This document shows positions 12,153 to 24,667 of a stretch of DNA of 64,000 nucleotides, in pieces. Made by a program: the position numbers and the translations under genes. Source of the DNA: Cinnamomum chago (taxonomy: Eukaryota; Streptophyta; Magnoliopsida; Laurales; Lauraceae). The first letter of the stretch is position 1; every line of letters starts with the position of its first letter. Under the pieces are notes generated by a model. The model was given only the letters and a program-made list of their open reading frames with translations. It did not search any database and was not told the DNA's origin. The stretch is taken from assembly GCA_038049695.1 (NCBI GenBank), contig CP142452.1, positions 72,483,501-72,547,500 of the forward strand, written 5' to 3'.

Positions 12153-15100
12153 ATGTTGGGGGTTTTCAGCAGCGCTGTAGTGACGCCGCCGGAGGAGCTG
12201 GTGGCTGCCGGATGCCGGACTCCGTCGCCGAAGACGAAGGCCACGGCGTTACTCGACCGTTTCCTCGAGGTGACCCCCTCCGCCGTGTCCGTACAGATCG
12301 GCAGTGAGGGTTATTTCGCTTACTCACATCACAACGAGTCGCCCTTGCAGCCTAGGTAAAATACTTACACAATAAACGCCGTCCATCTCCGTTTCTGACG
12401 CCGCTTAAACGCCGTCTGTTCTCCTCGTCGGAGATGGCTTGCTTCTGGATTCTTTTCCGTCGTCCGCTTAGTCGGCTGTAGCGATTTACGGAAGTAGCCT
12501 CGGTGTTCTGGAATAATTACTGGAAATACCCTCGTTTGATTTTTCATTTCAGCCACTGTAACAGGAGGAAGCTCTCTGCAGGATACAGGCTACAGTGTTT
12601 TTTGTGGGGCCCACCTGGCTCCTATTAGATCCCAGCTGCTGATCTACGGCCATGGAAGGATGGTCAGCAAGATCCCATGGCCTTAGATCGGACGGCTGAG
12701 ATGTTAAATAGATGAGGTTTGACGATTCATATACATGGCTGGCTCATCTCTTCAAATCCAGTGGAGCTGAGTGGACCCCAAAAACCTGCCTCGTGTTCTG
12801 TTTGATAAAGCTGCTGAGTGGGTAGAGTAGAGAGAGCTTCCATGTTATGTATGTTGGTATGCAAAAGCATATGTAATTTATTCATTTTAGTAACTTTCAT
12901 ATCCCCAAATAAATAGATTTGAAGGTAAAAGGAAGGTGGCGTGTAAGGTTTTTCCCTATTTTGACCATTTTGCCCATCTACTTATTTATTTGAAAAAAAA
13001 AACATTTCCCCTTTCTACAATCCTTTTTTACAACCTCTCCGCTTGATCATTCTCCTTCCATAATTTGGTCATCACGTGTACATCGACGACATTCTTCACA
13101 ATTAGTAACCAACAACACCCTCTCTTTCAATATCAATGTATTTTTTTTTAACTTTCTTCTCATCGATAGTTCTTTTTTTCTAATAATCTTAGGCCTCTTC
13201 TGCATCGGTCTTTTTTGAAATAAGGTAAATTAGAGATAGCATTTACCAAAAAGAAAAAGAGTATTGATGTAGTTTCATGTCGTCCCACAGTAACAGTTTA
13301 TTAAACTCTCCCTCCTATCCTCTCTCTCTCTTCTATAGAACAAAATAGACCTAAATATTAGAAATCATTAGATTTTTATTTTATTTTTTATTGTAGACTT
13401 TCAAATTGCATTTACCTGTGTATTAATCCCTATAATATGATGTGCTCATAACTATAATGAAATGATTATTTTCACTCATCCAATCAGGAAAATTTTGAAA
13501 TACACGAAAAATGATAGTAAGGGCAAAAGTATCATTTTTATAGAAATTGAGCAAAAACCTAACTACCCTTTTTCTTTACCTTCAAATCTAATTATCCAAG
13601 GGATAAGAGCAGGATCCTATTTACATATTCTGCAATCACATGAGCCTATTTGTAAATCTTTAAAATCATAAAGGGGTATATGCAAAAAAAGAAAAAAACA
13701 TTCAGCGCACGTCGGGTGCTACTTACAAAGTTGGAACACAACCTTGAGAATAATTTGACCGAAAGACAATTCAAATCAATCCAGACTGTTCAGTTTGTTT
13801 CCCTGGTCATCAGATCATGTAATTTCTAGCGATTTTGATTGTATAGAGTTTTTTTTTTTTGTTGTTGTTGTTGTTGTGGCTTAATATTAAAGTGATGGTG
13901 GTTGATTGAGCAGAGGATTTGGTGTGAAAGATGAGATATTCTGTGTATTTGAGGGAGCACTGGACAATCTGGGGAGCCTGAGGCAGCAGTATGGGCTTTC
14001 CAAGACTGTAAACGACGTGGTGCTAGTGATAGAGGCATACAAGGCCCTTCGAGACAGGGCTCCTTACCCACCAAACCATGTTGTGGGTCATCTTATTGGC
14101 AACTTTGCCTTCGTTGTCTTCGACAAGACCACCTCCACCTTATTCGTGGCTTCTGTAAGTTATGCACCCTGTTTACATGCTTAATGAGACTAGATAGATA
14201 GATAGAAGATAGATCTATTCATAGATAGATGTCCAAATCCAATCCAATTTTGTAGGCTCATTTATATGATTAATTACTATGTTGGAGTTTGTTATTGTGG
14301 GTGTGATGACAGGATCAACATGGGCGGGTCCCTCTTTACTGGGGCATCACTGCAGATGGGTACGTGGCTTTCGCTGATGACGCAGATCTGCTGAAAGGGG
14401 CTTGTGGCAAATCACTCGCGTCCTTCCCTCAAGGTAATTCCATCACCACCACACATCTTACTTAATAGGGGAGAGAGAGAGAGACAGAATGTGCACCACA
14501 CGTGTTATCAGAATCTTTTGACGTGGGCGAGCCACACGCTTCGGGCTCACTTGGATTACCACGCGTGTGTCGTTTTTCATCCGCGTGTCGTAACGTTTCG
14601 CTGCGGTTGCCGAACGTCCGTAGCTGTCCGCAACGGAGCGTTTTGTCAGGTCCAGAAGAGCAGAGTTACTTTGGCTTTATTTTTATAGGGGTTGCAGCTA
14701 CGGTTACATGCACGTTTGGCATTTTGTGCCCTCCCCGTCACGATCCGGACCCGAGATCAGAGTCATTAGGTTTAACTCCCGGGTCACGATATTAATCATA
14801 CTTACTCCCGTAAACCTGAATTAACTGAAGTTAATCGAATCTACAAGGGATCTTGCATACGTACCTATCAATGTACAGTTGTGCAGAATATACAAATAAT
14901 ATACATTGACAACCATTTAATCAAAATGAATCATATTCTTTACTTTCAAGTGTAAAGTTCACTTTACACAATTCCAGTTCTTCTAATATCAACCACTACA
15001 TATTTAAAATACAATGCAGGGGACTTACTTACAATACGTACAATACCAAAAATGAATATATAAAACAATTCCTAAAAAGTTTCCAAAATATTCCATGTTA

Positions 15101-18100
15101 TGCGCTCTCCAATCATGTCCATTCGGCTAGACTTCCTGCAGGTAGCGAATGGGCCTCCTCCGCTGGTGGGTCGGTCTCGGAGGGACCGGTACGGGCAACT
15201 GAGCCTGTAACATCATCAGTAATACCGTGAACACGACGGTTCAACAAGGTATATATATATTTATAGCATATTCATTGCTTAACAGTTCTACGCAATCAAT
15301 ATCAAATACAAATAACAATGATAATAATACTGGCAACTACACTAGCATTGGTTTCAACTCCATTCAGTTCTTCCTAAAAAGGAAGCATTTCATATTCATA
15401 TTCATTCATTTTGTTCAATATTTATTAATGGCTTTTCAGTGTATGACTTTTCAGTCAATGACCTTTCGGTTCAATTAGGTGGGATCTCCCAGTGTCTTGA
15501 TCAGAGATCACTGGTGTCACCACGGGCTCCGGAACACCCCAATCTCATCTACTGCAGTAGGAATAGTCATTTCATTCAGTTCCATTCAATAATGAGTTCG
15601 GAAACCACTAGGTAGTGCCAGACTCATTAACAATTCACATTAATCTCAGCTTAATCCTAAACTAATTCTCTAACCAACCACTAAGTGTAACTTTGGTTAT
15701 TAATGCAAAGATTACTATAGATGACATTACATATATGATTATGCATTAAGATAACCCTAGTTAACACTTATGGAGGTATAACACTAATACTAGTCATACT
15801 TCCCTCAAGACTCATCTTAGTTCTCGTAGAATCCAAAATTCATTCGGTCCGAGCGATTGGCCAAATTTTTCGTACTATAAACAATCTGGTCAATCTCTAA
15901 GCTTAAACTCTTAATTTCGGAAATTCGGACAAAAGCGGACGTTTTTCCACATTTTCCAGTGGGTCAAGTCGACCTGGCAGGGCCCAGGTCAACCTGCAGT
16001 TGTATATGAAAAAGGATGGAACAGTATTTTGGTCAGGCACGCCAGTGTGCCAGGTCGACCCGCCCCTGCTGGCAGGTCGACCTGCCAGTCTGCAGAAACA
16101 GAACATGAGTTCTGTTCCTACAGTACAGTGAAGGGATTTTTCTCCCTTTCCTTCTGGTAGGTGAGGAACCTGATTGACCATTTTAGCATGAATATATAAA
16201 AGTACTTCAAAACTACTAATCCACTTAATCTAATCTTAATTACACTAATCTATCATATTAATTCATAACCTAATTAAGGTGTCAAACTCCATAATCACTC
16301 TAACATCTAACTCACTAATTCTTTCCATCAAAATCAATGGAAACACTTCAATAAACATAAACATATGTAAGCACTTGCCTTTGTTTGAAGATTAGTCTTT
16401 GCTTAGCTTGGATTTGAGATAAAAATCCACTCTTTGAAGCTCTAACTTCAATGAAAACTCAAGAAGATGATGAAGATGATAAACTCCTCTTCACTCCACT
16501 TCACTTGAACCATACACTTGATGAAGAAAATTGAAGAAAGAAGAAGAAGAAACGGCAGTGGAAGGAGTTGCCTGGGTTTAGGATGAGATGAATGAAGTTC
16601 ATCTCATCTTATAAGTTAATTTTTACATTAAACTCCCCATTTATTCTCTCACATACATTTCAAGTCAACTCAAGGTCCATTTGATCCAATATTCATCGAA
16701 TCAATTCAAGCCTTATATGAAAATCATCGTACTCGTCGAGATACACATGCGGGTATCAAGAGTTTCCGAATTCGACAAAATACGTATAAATCCGTATTTA
16801 TACACAATTCCTTCTTTTTGCTTAATTAAGCTTCATTTTCCATTCAAGTCATTCATAATCATAGTTACTACTTCATTAAGCCTATATTAATCACATTAGG
16901 CTAATTCAACTTCATTTGGCGATAAATCACCATTAGTTCACTTAAATCGACTTAATTAGTCTTAAGCTTGATTAACTAGAGTTAATTGTGATTAACTCGG
17001 GATGAAGCCTAACACCCCTCCCCCCAGCAGGCCACGTGGCATGTTTATGGGGGCCATGTTTATGGGGCCCACTGACTATTATGGACCCAGCATGGTGCCC
17101 ATCTAGGATTTTCAGTTGGGTGATGCTGGTGGGGGCCGGAGCTGCGGAGTCCCTCTCTTAGCAATGGTGGATCTAAGATTTTTATTTGGGTGGTGCAGGT
17201 CTGGTCAAGTTAAAAAGTTAAATAATAAAAATCATTAATATATTTTGGAAGTAGTTTCTCAAATTTCACTCGGGTCGTAACACATAGGTACGCCTGTCTT
17301 AGTCCACGGCCATATAGATAAGCAGCAGGTAGGTTATAAGTGACAGCGAGTCGAGTTAAATAGGTGGTTCATCCTGACTCACTTATATTAAGGGGAGGGT
17401 AAGTTTGATGGTGGCCTTTTGCGTCCGGAATCGGAAGTTTGTCCTTGGAGCCCAGTTCGTGCCGGATTTGAATGAAGTACGTTTCACGTGTGAAAGATCT
17501 TTTGTTAACGTTTTTGCATGGGAGGAATTGTAAACTATTTTAGTCCTAAATTAATCTAATCAATCGGCCTAGTTAAGGGTCATCCATCGGGTGCTCCGCC
17601 AGTGGTACTTCTACCATAGTGCTCTTAGACATGTTCTAATCCAGCTCCGCATGCACTAAGGTGAGCTGGGATGTCCTTTACCACCGTTTCCTATCATATG
17701 TGAAGATTTTTAGTCTCAGATCCTCTTAAAAAGATTGCTTAATTGAAATAGCCTTAAAATTAGGCCTACCTTTTTTTTTTTGCTGTCGGAGGGTTCCCAA
17801 CCCTTTGGGCTGAACTAATCCCTCCGGGCCCAGAGGGAAGCCGGGTAAATCCCCTGTAGCCCTAGTGTGGTAGCAGAGTTTCGAACCCACAACCTCCGGG
17901 AGCAAACCGTGGTCCTAGTAAAATTAGGCCTACCTCACTCAGTCATATGGGAGCTGCATGAAATAAGCATGACTTTTGTAGTTAGTTATCTATTCTTGCC
18001 TTGTTTTATCAGATAAATACATGACCCTCATTTACCTTACGTGTCCAGTTTTACCTAGGAGGCTGCAGGAAATAAGCATTTTCTTTGTCTTGTATGCAAA

Positions 18101-19652
18101 CTAACAGCTTTCTGGGATTCAGCCAAAAACATGGTTGGATAAGATGTTGATTGAACGAAATTGTAGGCAGAAAACTTTGACACGAGAATCTTTCAGTGCC
18201 ATCCACTGTGGGCTGCCCCATTTGCTGTCTCCATCACCAAGCATTAACCTGAATATATAATATATAAAAATTAATATTTCTCTCATATAAATCCTTTTAT
18301 ATTACATGAAACACATGAAATAAAGTTGTCTATTTCTCATCTTTGTTTTCTTCTTGTAAACATATTATGATCTCGTGCCTTATATAAATTCTACAATGTA
18401 TTTACCTCATCTTGATCTTATCCATCTTTGAGTTAGAATAAAGGGACACAGAGGGAGGTGGGTGGTCTGATGGAGAGTTTTAGGGGAGAAATGATTTAAA
18501 GATATGAAAGGGGTGTTTTCTCTTTTTAAGAGATGCAACCGTTGATTTAAAGAGAGATAAAAGTTGGTATGTCCTTTGGGCATGTCTTTTGAAGTAATAA
18601 ATGGGGCCCAATTGCAGATGTGGCTCAAGGAAATAAATATTTGAGCTTTTTTTTGTGGAACTGCTTTCTAACTACTATTCAGCTTTAAAGAGAAAGAATA
18701 ATACTATAGTTAAAAAACTCGTCACAACTCCAATAATAATAAAAAAGAACTCAAGAATGAGTTACTTGCCTCGGTAGAAAAATGGAGGACTTGAAGAGAA
18801 ACTCGGTCTTTGACCAGTTTTGGCAAGACTCAGATTAACTTGATCAAGACTCAGAAAAGTCTTGCCTGAGTTGGTCAAAAAGTTAATAAAAAGTACTTGT
18901 TTTAATTTTAATTTTTTTTTCACATAGTAGCAAAAATTTCCTACTTCCACCCTTCCATGTAGTTTCAGATTTCCTGTTAGAATTCTTCAGTTCCTGGAAT
19001 GACGTATGGTTGCAATTTGGAGTGCAGGATGTTTCTACTCGACAGCCCTTGGAGAGCTGAAATGCTATGAGAATCCCAAAAACAAGGTCACTGCCATCCC
19101 TGCTGGAGAAGAAGAGATATGTGGTGCAAAATTCGAGGTGATCCCACTTTTTCTTCCCTCTGAAAATCTTAGTCCCTGATTTACAACATTATGAATATAG
19201 ACAGTTCAATGTGTTGCACCTGGAAAAATTATGACTCCGAATCACCTACTGCAGATATTACGCATTCACTGTGAGTGGATCGATAACGGTCCGCTACGTC
19301 ATTTAAAAATTTAGGTGATTTCCTTTCATCAAATTTAAACTTTTTTAAACTTCAAAATCACTGAAATTTTTAGATGATATGGCGGACTGTTATTGATCCA
19401 CTCACAGTGAAAGTGCAACAACTACAATAGGTGATCCGAACTCAATAATTATGTATTGACTGACAATGCAAAGCCTTTAATTGTCGCACTCACAGTCGAT
19501 CATGGTTCAATCACAACCCAGGCATAAATCTCATGACTAAAATTATCATCTTAGAAAGAAATTGACCATATTGTGATTTGGGGTTTTGTTTTTTTTCTTT
19601 CTTTCTTTTGTTTCAGGTGGAAGCTGCTCCTGTTTTTGCAGCCACCCAGTAG
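12153..19652 (+). CDS. TSJT1: Stem-specific TSJT1 / aluminium-induced protein (DUF3700), five exons
   Basis: Exons are 12153-12355, 13914-14154, 14313-14433, 19028-19137 and 19617-19652; all junctions are GT-AG, phases match, and the joined frame is 236 codons plus stop, the usual family size. The protein starts MLGVFSSAVV and ends FAATQ. It carries both hallmarks of the 'YGL and LRDR motif' family: QQYGLSKT and KALRDRAPYPP in exon 2. Exon 3 has the conserved PLYWGITADGYVAFADD stretch. The family has a class-II glutamine-amidotransferase-like fold of unknown reaction and is induced by aluminium, auxin and stress. The start is the first ATG after the TATA box and GA-rich leader. Intron 3 is unusually long (4594 bp) because it contains an LTR and a SINE. 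Function beyond the family name is not known. Confidence 0.95.
14738..17014 (-). mobile_element. Inverted solo LTR-like block in TSJT1 intron 3 (fossil)
   Basis: Read on the minus strand it aligns along its length with the solo LTR at 1694-4079: similar start (tgttaggcttcatcccgag versus tgttacactccgaccc), the shared 'gatacc...cgtgtatctcga' block, and the shared end (tactcccgtaaacc and ccgggtcacga on the plus strand). Length about 2.28 kb. It has no coding domain or second LTR. The flanks are C-rich (ccctcccc left, cccctcccc right), so a target duplication is plausible but cannot be called. It lies antisense to the host gene. The many differences from the other copy indicate an old insertion or separate subfamilies. 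Confidence 0.7.
15945..16095 (-). repeat. caggtcgacctg-type repeats inside the LTR block
   Basis: Several imperfect copies of caggtcgacc / ggtcgacctg lie about 920-1070 bp from the LTR start, the same relative place as the ggctaaccgcc repeats of the copy at 1694-4079. Confidence 0.65.
17771..17918 (-). mobile_element. tRNA-derived SINE in TSJT1 intron 3
   Basis: 148 bp, oriented antisense to TSJT1. Read on the minus strand it has a B-box-like ggttcgaaactc near its start and ends in an A run (plus-strand t11 at 17771-17781). It is flanked by a perfect 16-bp direct repeat, TAAAATTAGGCCTACC, at 17755-17770 and 17919-17934, the mark of LINE-driven insertion. The perfect duplication points to a fairly recent insertion. 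Confidence 0.85.
19229..19452. mobile_element. Foldback MITE in TSJT1 intron 4
   Basis: Two arms of about 100 bp are near reverse complements: the left contains cactgtgagtggatcgataa and the right ttattgatccactcacagtg, with pairing continuing outward through cgaatcacctactgc / gtaggtgatccg and inward to a loop of roughly 30 bases. It is non-coding. As part of the primary transcript it would form a long hairpin. The ends are approximate and no target duplication is certain. Confidence 0.65.
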
Positions 19653-19877
19653 GCATCTCATCACCATGCTGTTGCTTGTGGGTAAGAGGGGTTGTAGAAA
19701 TTGTTGTTAGCATTGCCCTATAGATGTGTACATGAGAGAGAGAGTGGTAACAAAGAGGAAAGCTATATATATATATTGAGAGAATACAGACATTAGCTTC
19801 TTTTCTTGTCACCTTTCTTAGTCCTTAGGACATTGTACATGTTCTGTAGCCCTGGTGATTCTGCAACTAACAGCTTC

Positions 19878-19890
19878 AAATAAAAATAAA
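19878..19890 (+). terminator. Polyadenylation signals of the TSJT1-like gene
   Basis: Two overlapping AATAAA-type hexamers (aaataaaaataaa) lie about 230 bp after the stop codon at 19652, a normal 3'UTR length. Confidence 0.6.
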
Positions 19891-19899
19891 GAGATGCCT

Positions 19900-20227
19900 C
19901 TATTTATTATGTCTTTCTTTTTCATGGTGACTTTCTTTGAAATATCTTTGTTATGACTCATGATGGAAGACAAGATAATCCATCTTAACAATTTTGCTTT
20001 TATAAATTATGTGACATACTGCATATGGATTAAGACAAGGAGGAATGGTCAGGTTAAAACGGGTTGACAGATTCTGACCCAAATTGGATTGATGCAGGCT
20101 TGGGTTTGGGCTGTCCTGACCCACTCCAATCCATTTATGACCTAATATATATTTATTAATGAAATTATATATCTATCAAATATTTAATATTACTTTTGAT
20201 ACATGAGTGAGTGATAATCCCTACGAA
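19900..20227. other. Gene-free stretch
   Basis: Holds a short patch rich in gggttgacagattctgaccc-type motifs (about 20055-20140). No gene is visible. Confidence 0.45.
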
Positions 20228-20656
20228 ATCTAGCCCGAAAGCCGAAGCAAGAGTGGTCTTAGCCGTATTGGATTAATTAGGCGAGGAAAAATGCCTTTGT
20301 TGGGCTTCATATTTTGATGGATGCAAAAGAAGTGATGCAAGCGTTGAAAGGAAAATACGATTGCTCCATAAATCCAATTATTTTGGACGTCAGAACGTTG
20401 GCTTCTTGTTTTTGTTTTGTGGACTTTGATTATATTCTCAGGGCTCTCAATGATCAGGCACATAAGCCAACCAAATTTTGCTATTCTGTTAGGCATGATG
20501 TAGGTTGGGAGAGGGCTTCAAGTATCCTCTTGCCTAGGGGCTAGACTGTTGTTGGTTTTTTTTCTTTTTTCTTTTTTCTTTTTTTTTCCCTGCTTGATTG
20601 TTGTGCTTTTTTCTTTAATGAATACTCCTTTTCTGAAAAAAAAAAAAAAAAAACCT
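20228..20656 (+). mobile_element. 5'-truncated LINE tail with RNase H-like remnant
   Basis: The frame from about 20300 to 20544 reads MMDAKEVMQALKG, then PIILDVRTLASCF and ALNDQAHKPTKFC, which is the C-terminal part of the RNase H-like domain found at the end of plant L1 LINE ORF2. It is followed by a T-rich 3' UTR and a poly-A tail at 20637-20655. Only the last few hundred bases of the LINE are present. Confidence 0.7.
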
Positions 20657-23346
20657 AGCTGACTTCTTGTTGGAGATTTTTCAAAAACTCAAATCTATTG
20701 TTTGGCATTTGAATTATAATAAAAGAGAGATCATTTTCAAAATTATGAATGTACATAGAATTTTTAGTGTGAGAACCCTTTTAGTCTCACATGAATTAAA
20801 TTAGAAAATGGGAATGTGTCTTATATTTTATATAAAGTTTTTCAACTAGTTACTGAAGTATTTAGCATGGGCCCTTAACCTTGGTTTGGACGGCTAGTAG
20901 CACTGGCGTGGGGGGACCACGGAATCATGTGAAAGAGAAGATCTTTAACGAGTTGATAGGATCTGAAAAATCATCTCCCACTTTTCCTTGTATCACCCGA
21001 ATGTGGGTTTTCCTCAAAATCAATAAAGACTAGGGAGGATAATTCCTCTCCGATGACATTATTACCCAAACATGTCCTTATTAGAGTGTTTGGTAAATCT
21101 CTCTTTGTATTTTTTTTTTAATTTTAGAACACATTACAAATTAGAGTTTTTGCTTCTCAAAAAAATAAGCTAAGGGCGACTGCTTATGTTTTAGAGCATT
21201 TTCTACTAACGTGGATGGAAGTAGATAATGCAAAATTTAAAGTGTTATGGATGAAATAACCTCATAAAATTTTCAAAATAATGCAAACGATGATATCTAT
21301 ATTGTAATTTATAAAAGGTGGGTCCCAATTTACCTTAATTTCTAAAGGTGGACCCCAATTTACTGCAATTTATAAAGGTGGACTCCAATTATCTCATCAG
21401 ATAATAGCTTTTTTATTATAGTTATACCAAACACACTAATTCTAAATTAGAGCTTTTATTTTAGACCTTAATATGATTAGCTCTTATTAATTAGATTATA
21501 ATTTCCTAGCGTCCCCTTATTACAGATGAGCGACGGTATGTAACACACTTTCAAACCTTATATTTATAGATTTTTTTTTGGGAATCTCAAGATAAAGGGA
21601 ACACAACCACTGATAAAATATTATATTTTTATATAAATATTATTTTCATGTGGGGGCTGCATATGATAATGCCTTGGAAGCTTCGATTCATGGTCTTTAT
21701 TACAATTGAGCTTCCCTTTTTCCTTCCCTAGGTTTGTGGATGGAGGAGAAAGAGGAGGGAAATAAAAGAGACTTTTTATTTCAAGTAATCGAATTTCAAG
21801 TATTGTATTTCTAGAAGTGGTTAAAAGTGAAGAATTAATCTTCTATACCTAAAAATGACCATCAAATTATAAAAAGACCATCAACTAATATTCACTTTAT
21901 TGGAAATTAAATCAAGAGAATATGAAAATAAATACCTAGTCATACCCTAGTACTAATTAAAGTTTTGGGAAACTCAAGGTCCCAACTACGTACAATATTG
22001 CGGTTCTAAGAATGAATGAGGAAAAACTTGTTTGATAGGCATTTCTCTTACTTTTTACACATCTATAAAATCTCTCCCCCAGTATCTTCCTCCTCTCGCT
22101 CTCTCTAGATTTTCTTCAATTACAAAATGCCTATGAATTTTTCTTTATTCTTTCTCAAAATTGAACATTCTCGTAATAACGCCAAATATGCCTTATTCTT
22201 TACCCTTCACTTCTTTAATAATACCGTAGAGCTATCAATTCCTAGGTATTCTATGCAAAAAAAAAAAAAAAAAAAAAAAATAGGGCCAAAGAGTCAATCA
22301 TCAATATCATTAATGGAAGAAAATTGATACAAGCTCGTCCCTCTCTCTCATTAATTTTTTTGGTAAAACCATCATTATTCACCCATAATAAACTAAGGAG
22401 AGTGAAGGCTTGGCTCAACTTAGATTATAGATCTTCTTGGCTCCATGAAGAGAAGAATAGATGAGTTCAATTCAAAACATAAGAGGAATTACATCTGGTC
22501 TACTTGTATCTTTGGTGCTTGATGGCTTAAACTAAGATTTACAATATTTGTGTTTACAAGTATAATCATAGATCTAAGATGCATTTTATGATTTTAAATG
22601 TTTAGTTATCATTTTAGCTTAAAAATTTTACTTCCAATATTATGTGTCTATAATTATCATTTATGAAAAATACTATCGGTCTTATGAGGTTGGGACCCAT
22701 GATAAATTCGAGAGGCTTCTCATTTGGGCCCTACAAATTGAAATTTAAATTGTTCAAAATAAATATATTAATCTTGACGTGTCTTTGCCAAACTTCACTC
22801 TAATAAAAGTTGGTCACTTGTAAAACATTTGAATGAAACTTCATGGGTTTTATAGTGGGTTTTTTTTTAGTAAGTAATGAGCATATTTTCCAAAGAATGA
22901 CAGATACATTTTAATCATGTTTTAATCATTTTCTCAATCTGTAGACTACATCCATCCCCCCACGCATCTACCACCTATCATAAGTTCATAACTATTCCAG
23001 TCACCAAACAGTACACATTTTATGTATGGAGCTAAGATCACCCTTATGGGGCCCACATTCCGCAGAGACCCAATTTAAAGGAGTTCTATCCATTCAATTG
23101 ATGACCACCAAAACCTAAGCCGTCCAAATGAACGATGATCTGCTGTGAGTTGAATCATGACATTTGATGTCCATAGCCATCCATTCTGTGGGCCACACTG
23201 GTATTTTCTGCATGGTGCCTGGACACATCAAATTGAACCCCCAGCTGGATCGAACCCTAACAGAACAGACATTTCATCACATGATAGGGTGATCATAGCT
23301 GTCCATCTGATAATCACCAGCTCATTGGTGCAGATGGCCCATTAAT
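20657..23346. other. Gene-free stretch between LINE tail and SINE-like insert
   Basis: AT-rich, no coding region. 21083-21440 has mirrored ends (agtgtttggtaaatct at the left; ataccaaacacact at the right) and may be a decayed MITE. A poly-A run lies at 22257-22279. 23040-23345 carries the ggggcccaca / ccgtcc style seen elsewhere in the window. Confidence 0.45.
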
Positions 23347-23482
23347 CCTTTTGGTATCCCAGCTTAGGGAGGAGTAAACCTCGGGAGACGTAGGGGGCCT
23401 TCTGGTGAGGGAAGTAGACCTCTGGTGAGGTATACAGTCTCGGGTGAGGAAAGGTGCCTGCCCAGGTTAGAACCTAAGACAG
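23347..23482. mobile_element. SINE-like insert with 15-bp target duplication
   Basis: 136 bp flanked by a perfect 15-bp direct repeat AGATGGCCCATTAAT (23332-23346 and 23483-23497). On the minus strand a B-box-like ggttctaacct lies near one end; no real A tail is seen. Inside, ctggtgagg / cgggtgagg recurs three times. A SINE is the best guess, but the missing tail leaves the class open. Confidence 0.55.
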
Positions 23483-23497
23483 AGATGGCCCATTAAT

Positions 23498-24667
23498 TAA
23501 AAGGTTGGTGCAGATGGACCTTTAATTAAAAGGTTGGCTTCGCCCTAAGCAGGTTTACACCCCTACATTCAGTTTTAGACCAGTTTACAGGAAATAATAT
23601 AGGAAGACAGGAAAGCTTGGCACATTAATCAGGTGTCTCTCCCTTTGTTTTCATTCTGTTTTGAGATGCTGAAGATATGGATGTTGACCCCACCAGAGCA
23701 ATCCAAATTAGCTCAAGGAAGATTTGCACATGGTTCCCTTTAGGGCATGTTTATGCAAGGCAAAGACTCTATGATGAAGAGGAAAGTCATTATGAAGAGG
23801 ATTCTACACTTGAATTCCTACTTCCATGGAGAGAGGAATCCTGCATTGCTTCCTCCTCCCATCGAAAATCGAAATCTTCTATAGATAGAAAATTGGAACA
23901 TTTTTTCATTTCTTTTTCCACGGAAAGAGAAATCCTGCATTCCTACCCATCTCATAGAAAATCGAAGCCCTTTTTTTTTTTTTCCTTCCCAACGAGAAAA
24001 TTGTGTTGAACCAAACAAAAGAATAGTTGCCCTACAAAAAATCAGTAACAATTTCCTTTACTATCCCAGAATCCTCTCATACATAAGTGCACACATATCT
24101 AACTAAGCTCTAAATCACAAAATAAAGGCTTATTTCAAGTCTACATTATAGGAACTTGACACAACTCGTTACAGATTCAAAAGCCCCAGTAGTTTGCATC
24201 AAACACCTACATATATAATTGTTCAATATTAACTCTATAAAGGCATGAGTCGATTAAATGAGGGATGGGCCCTACCTTTGTATAAATTTCAGGCCCATCT
24301 AGATCATCCAAACCCCTTCATCTATGGTGACAAGTTCATCGGTTATATATCCAAAAGAAAAATACAATTGATCCAATAGCCTAATCCATTCAAGTTGATG
24401 TAAAAAAGAAAGGATCAGAAACTATCAGCGGAGGGGTTGGTCTATTCGGATTGGTGATCAAGTGGACATCACTAGGAGATGTACACCGTAACACCCAAGG
24501 AAAATGTGTGCACCTAAAATTTCTAATGATGATTGTGAAGAAGGTTTGGTCACTAACATATGGTGATTGATCTTCAAGTTCAAATGAAAGCTGAAGTATA
24601 AAACATTGCAATGAAGGCATGAAAAGAGAGAGCACGTGGTAACCATTTTAAGAGGCTTCTTTGCACT
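23498..24667. other. Gene-free stretch downstream of the pectate lyase-like gene
   Basis: A 110-codon frame at 23677-24009 is made of internally repeated, low-complexity sequence (ggagagaggaatcctgcatt and relatives) and shows no family similarity. 3' processing signals of the minus-strand gene must lie here but none stands out. Confidence 0.4.

Noticed and set aside
23677-24009. 110-codon open frame
   Set aside because: Internally repeated low-complexity sequence without a recognisable domain.
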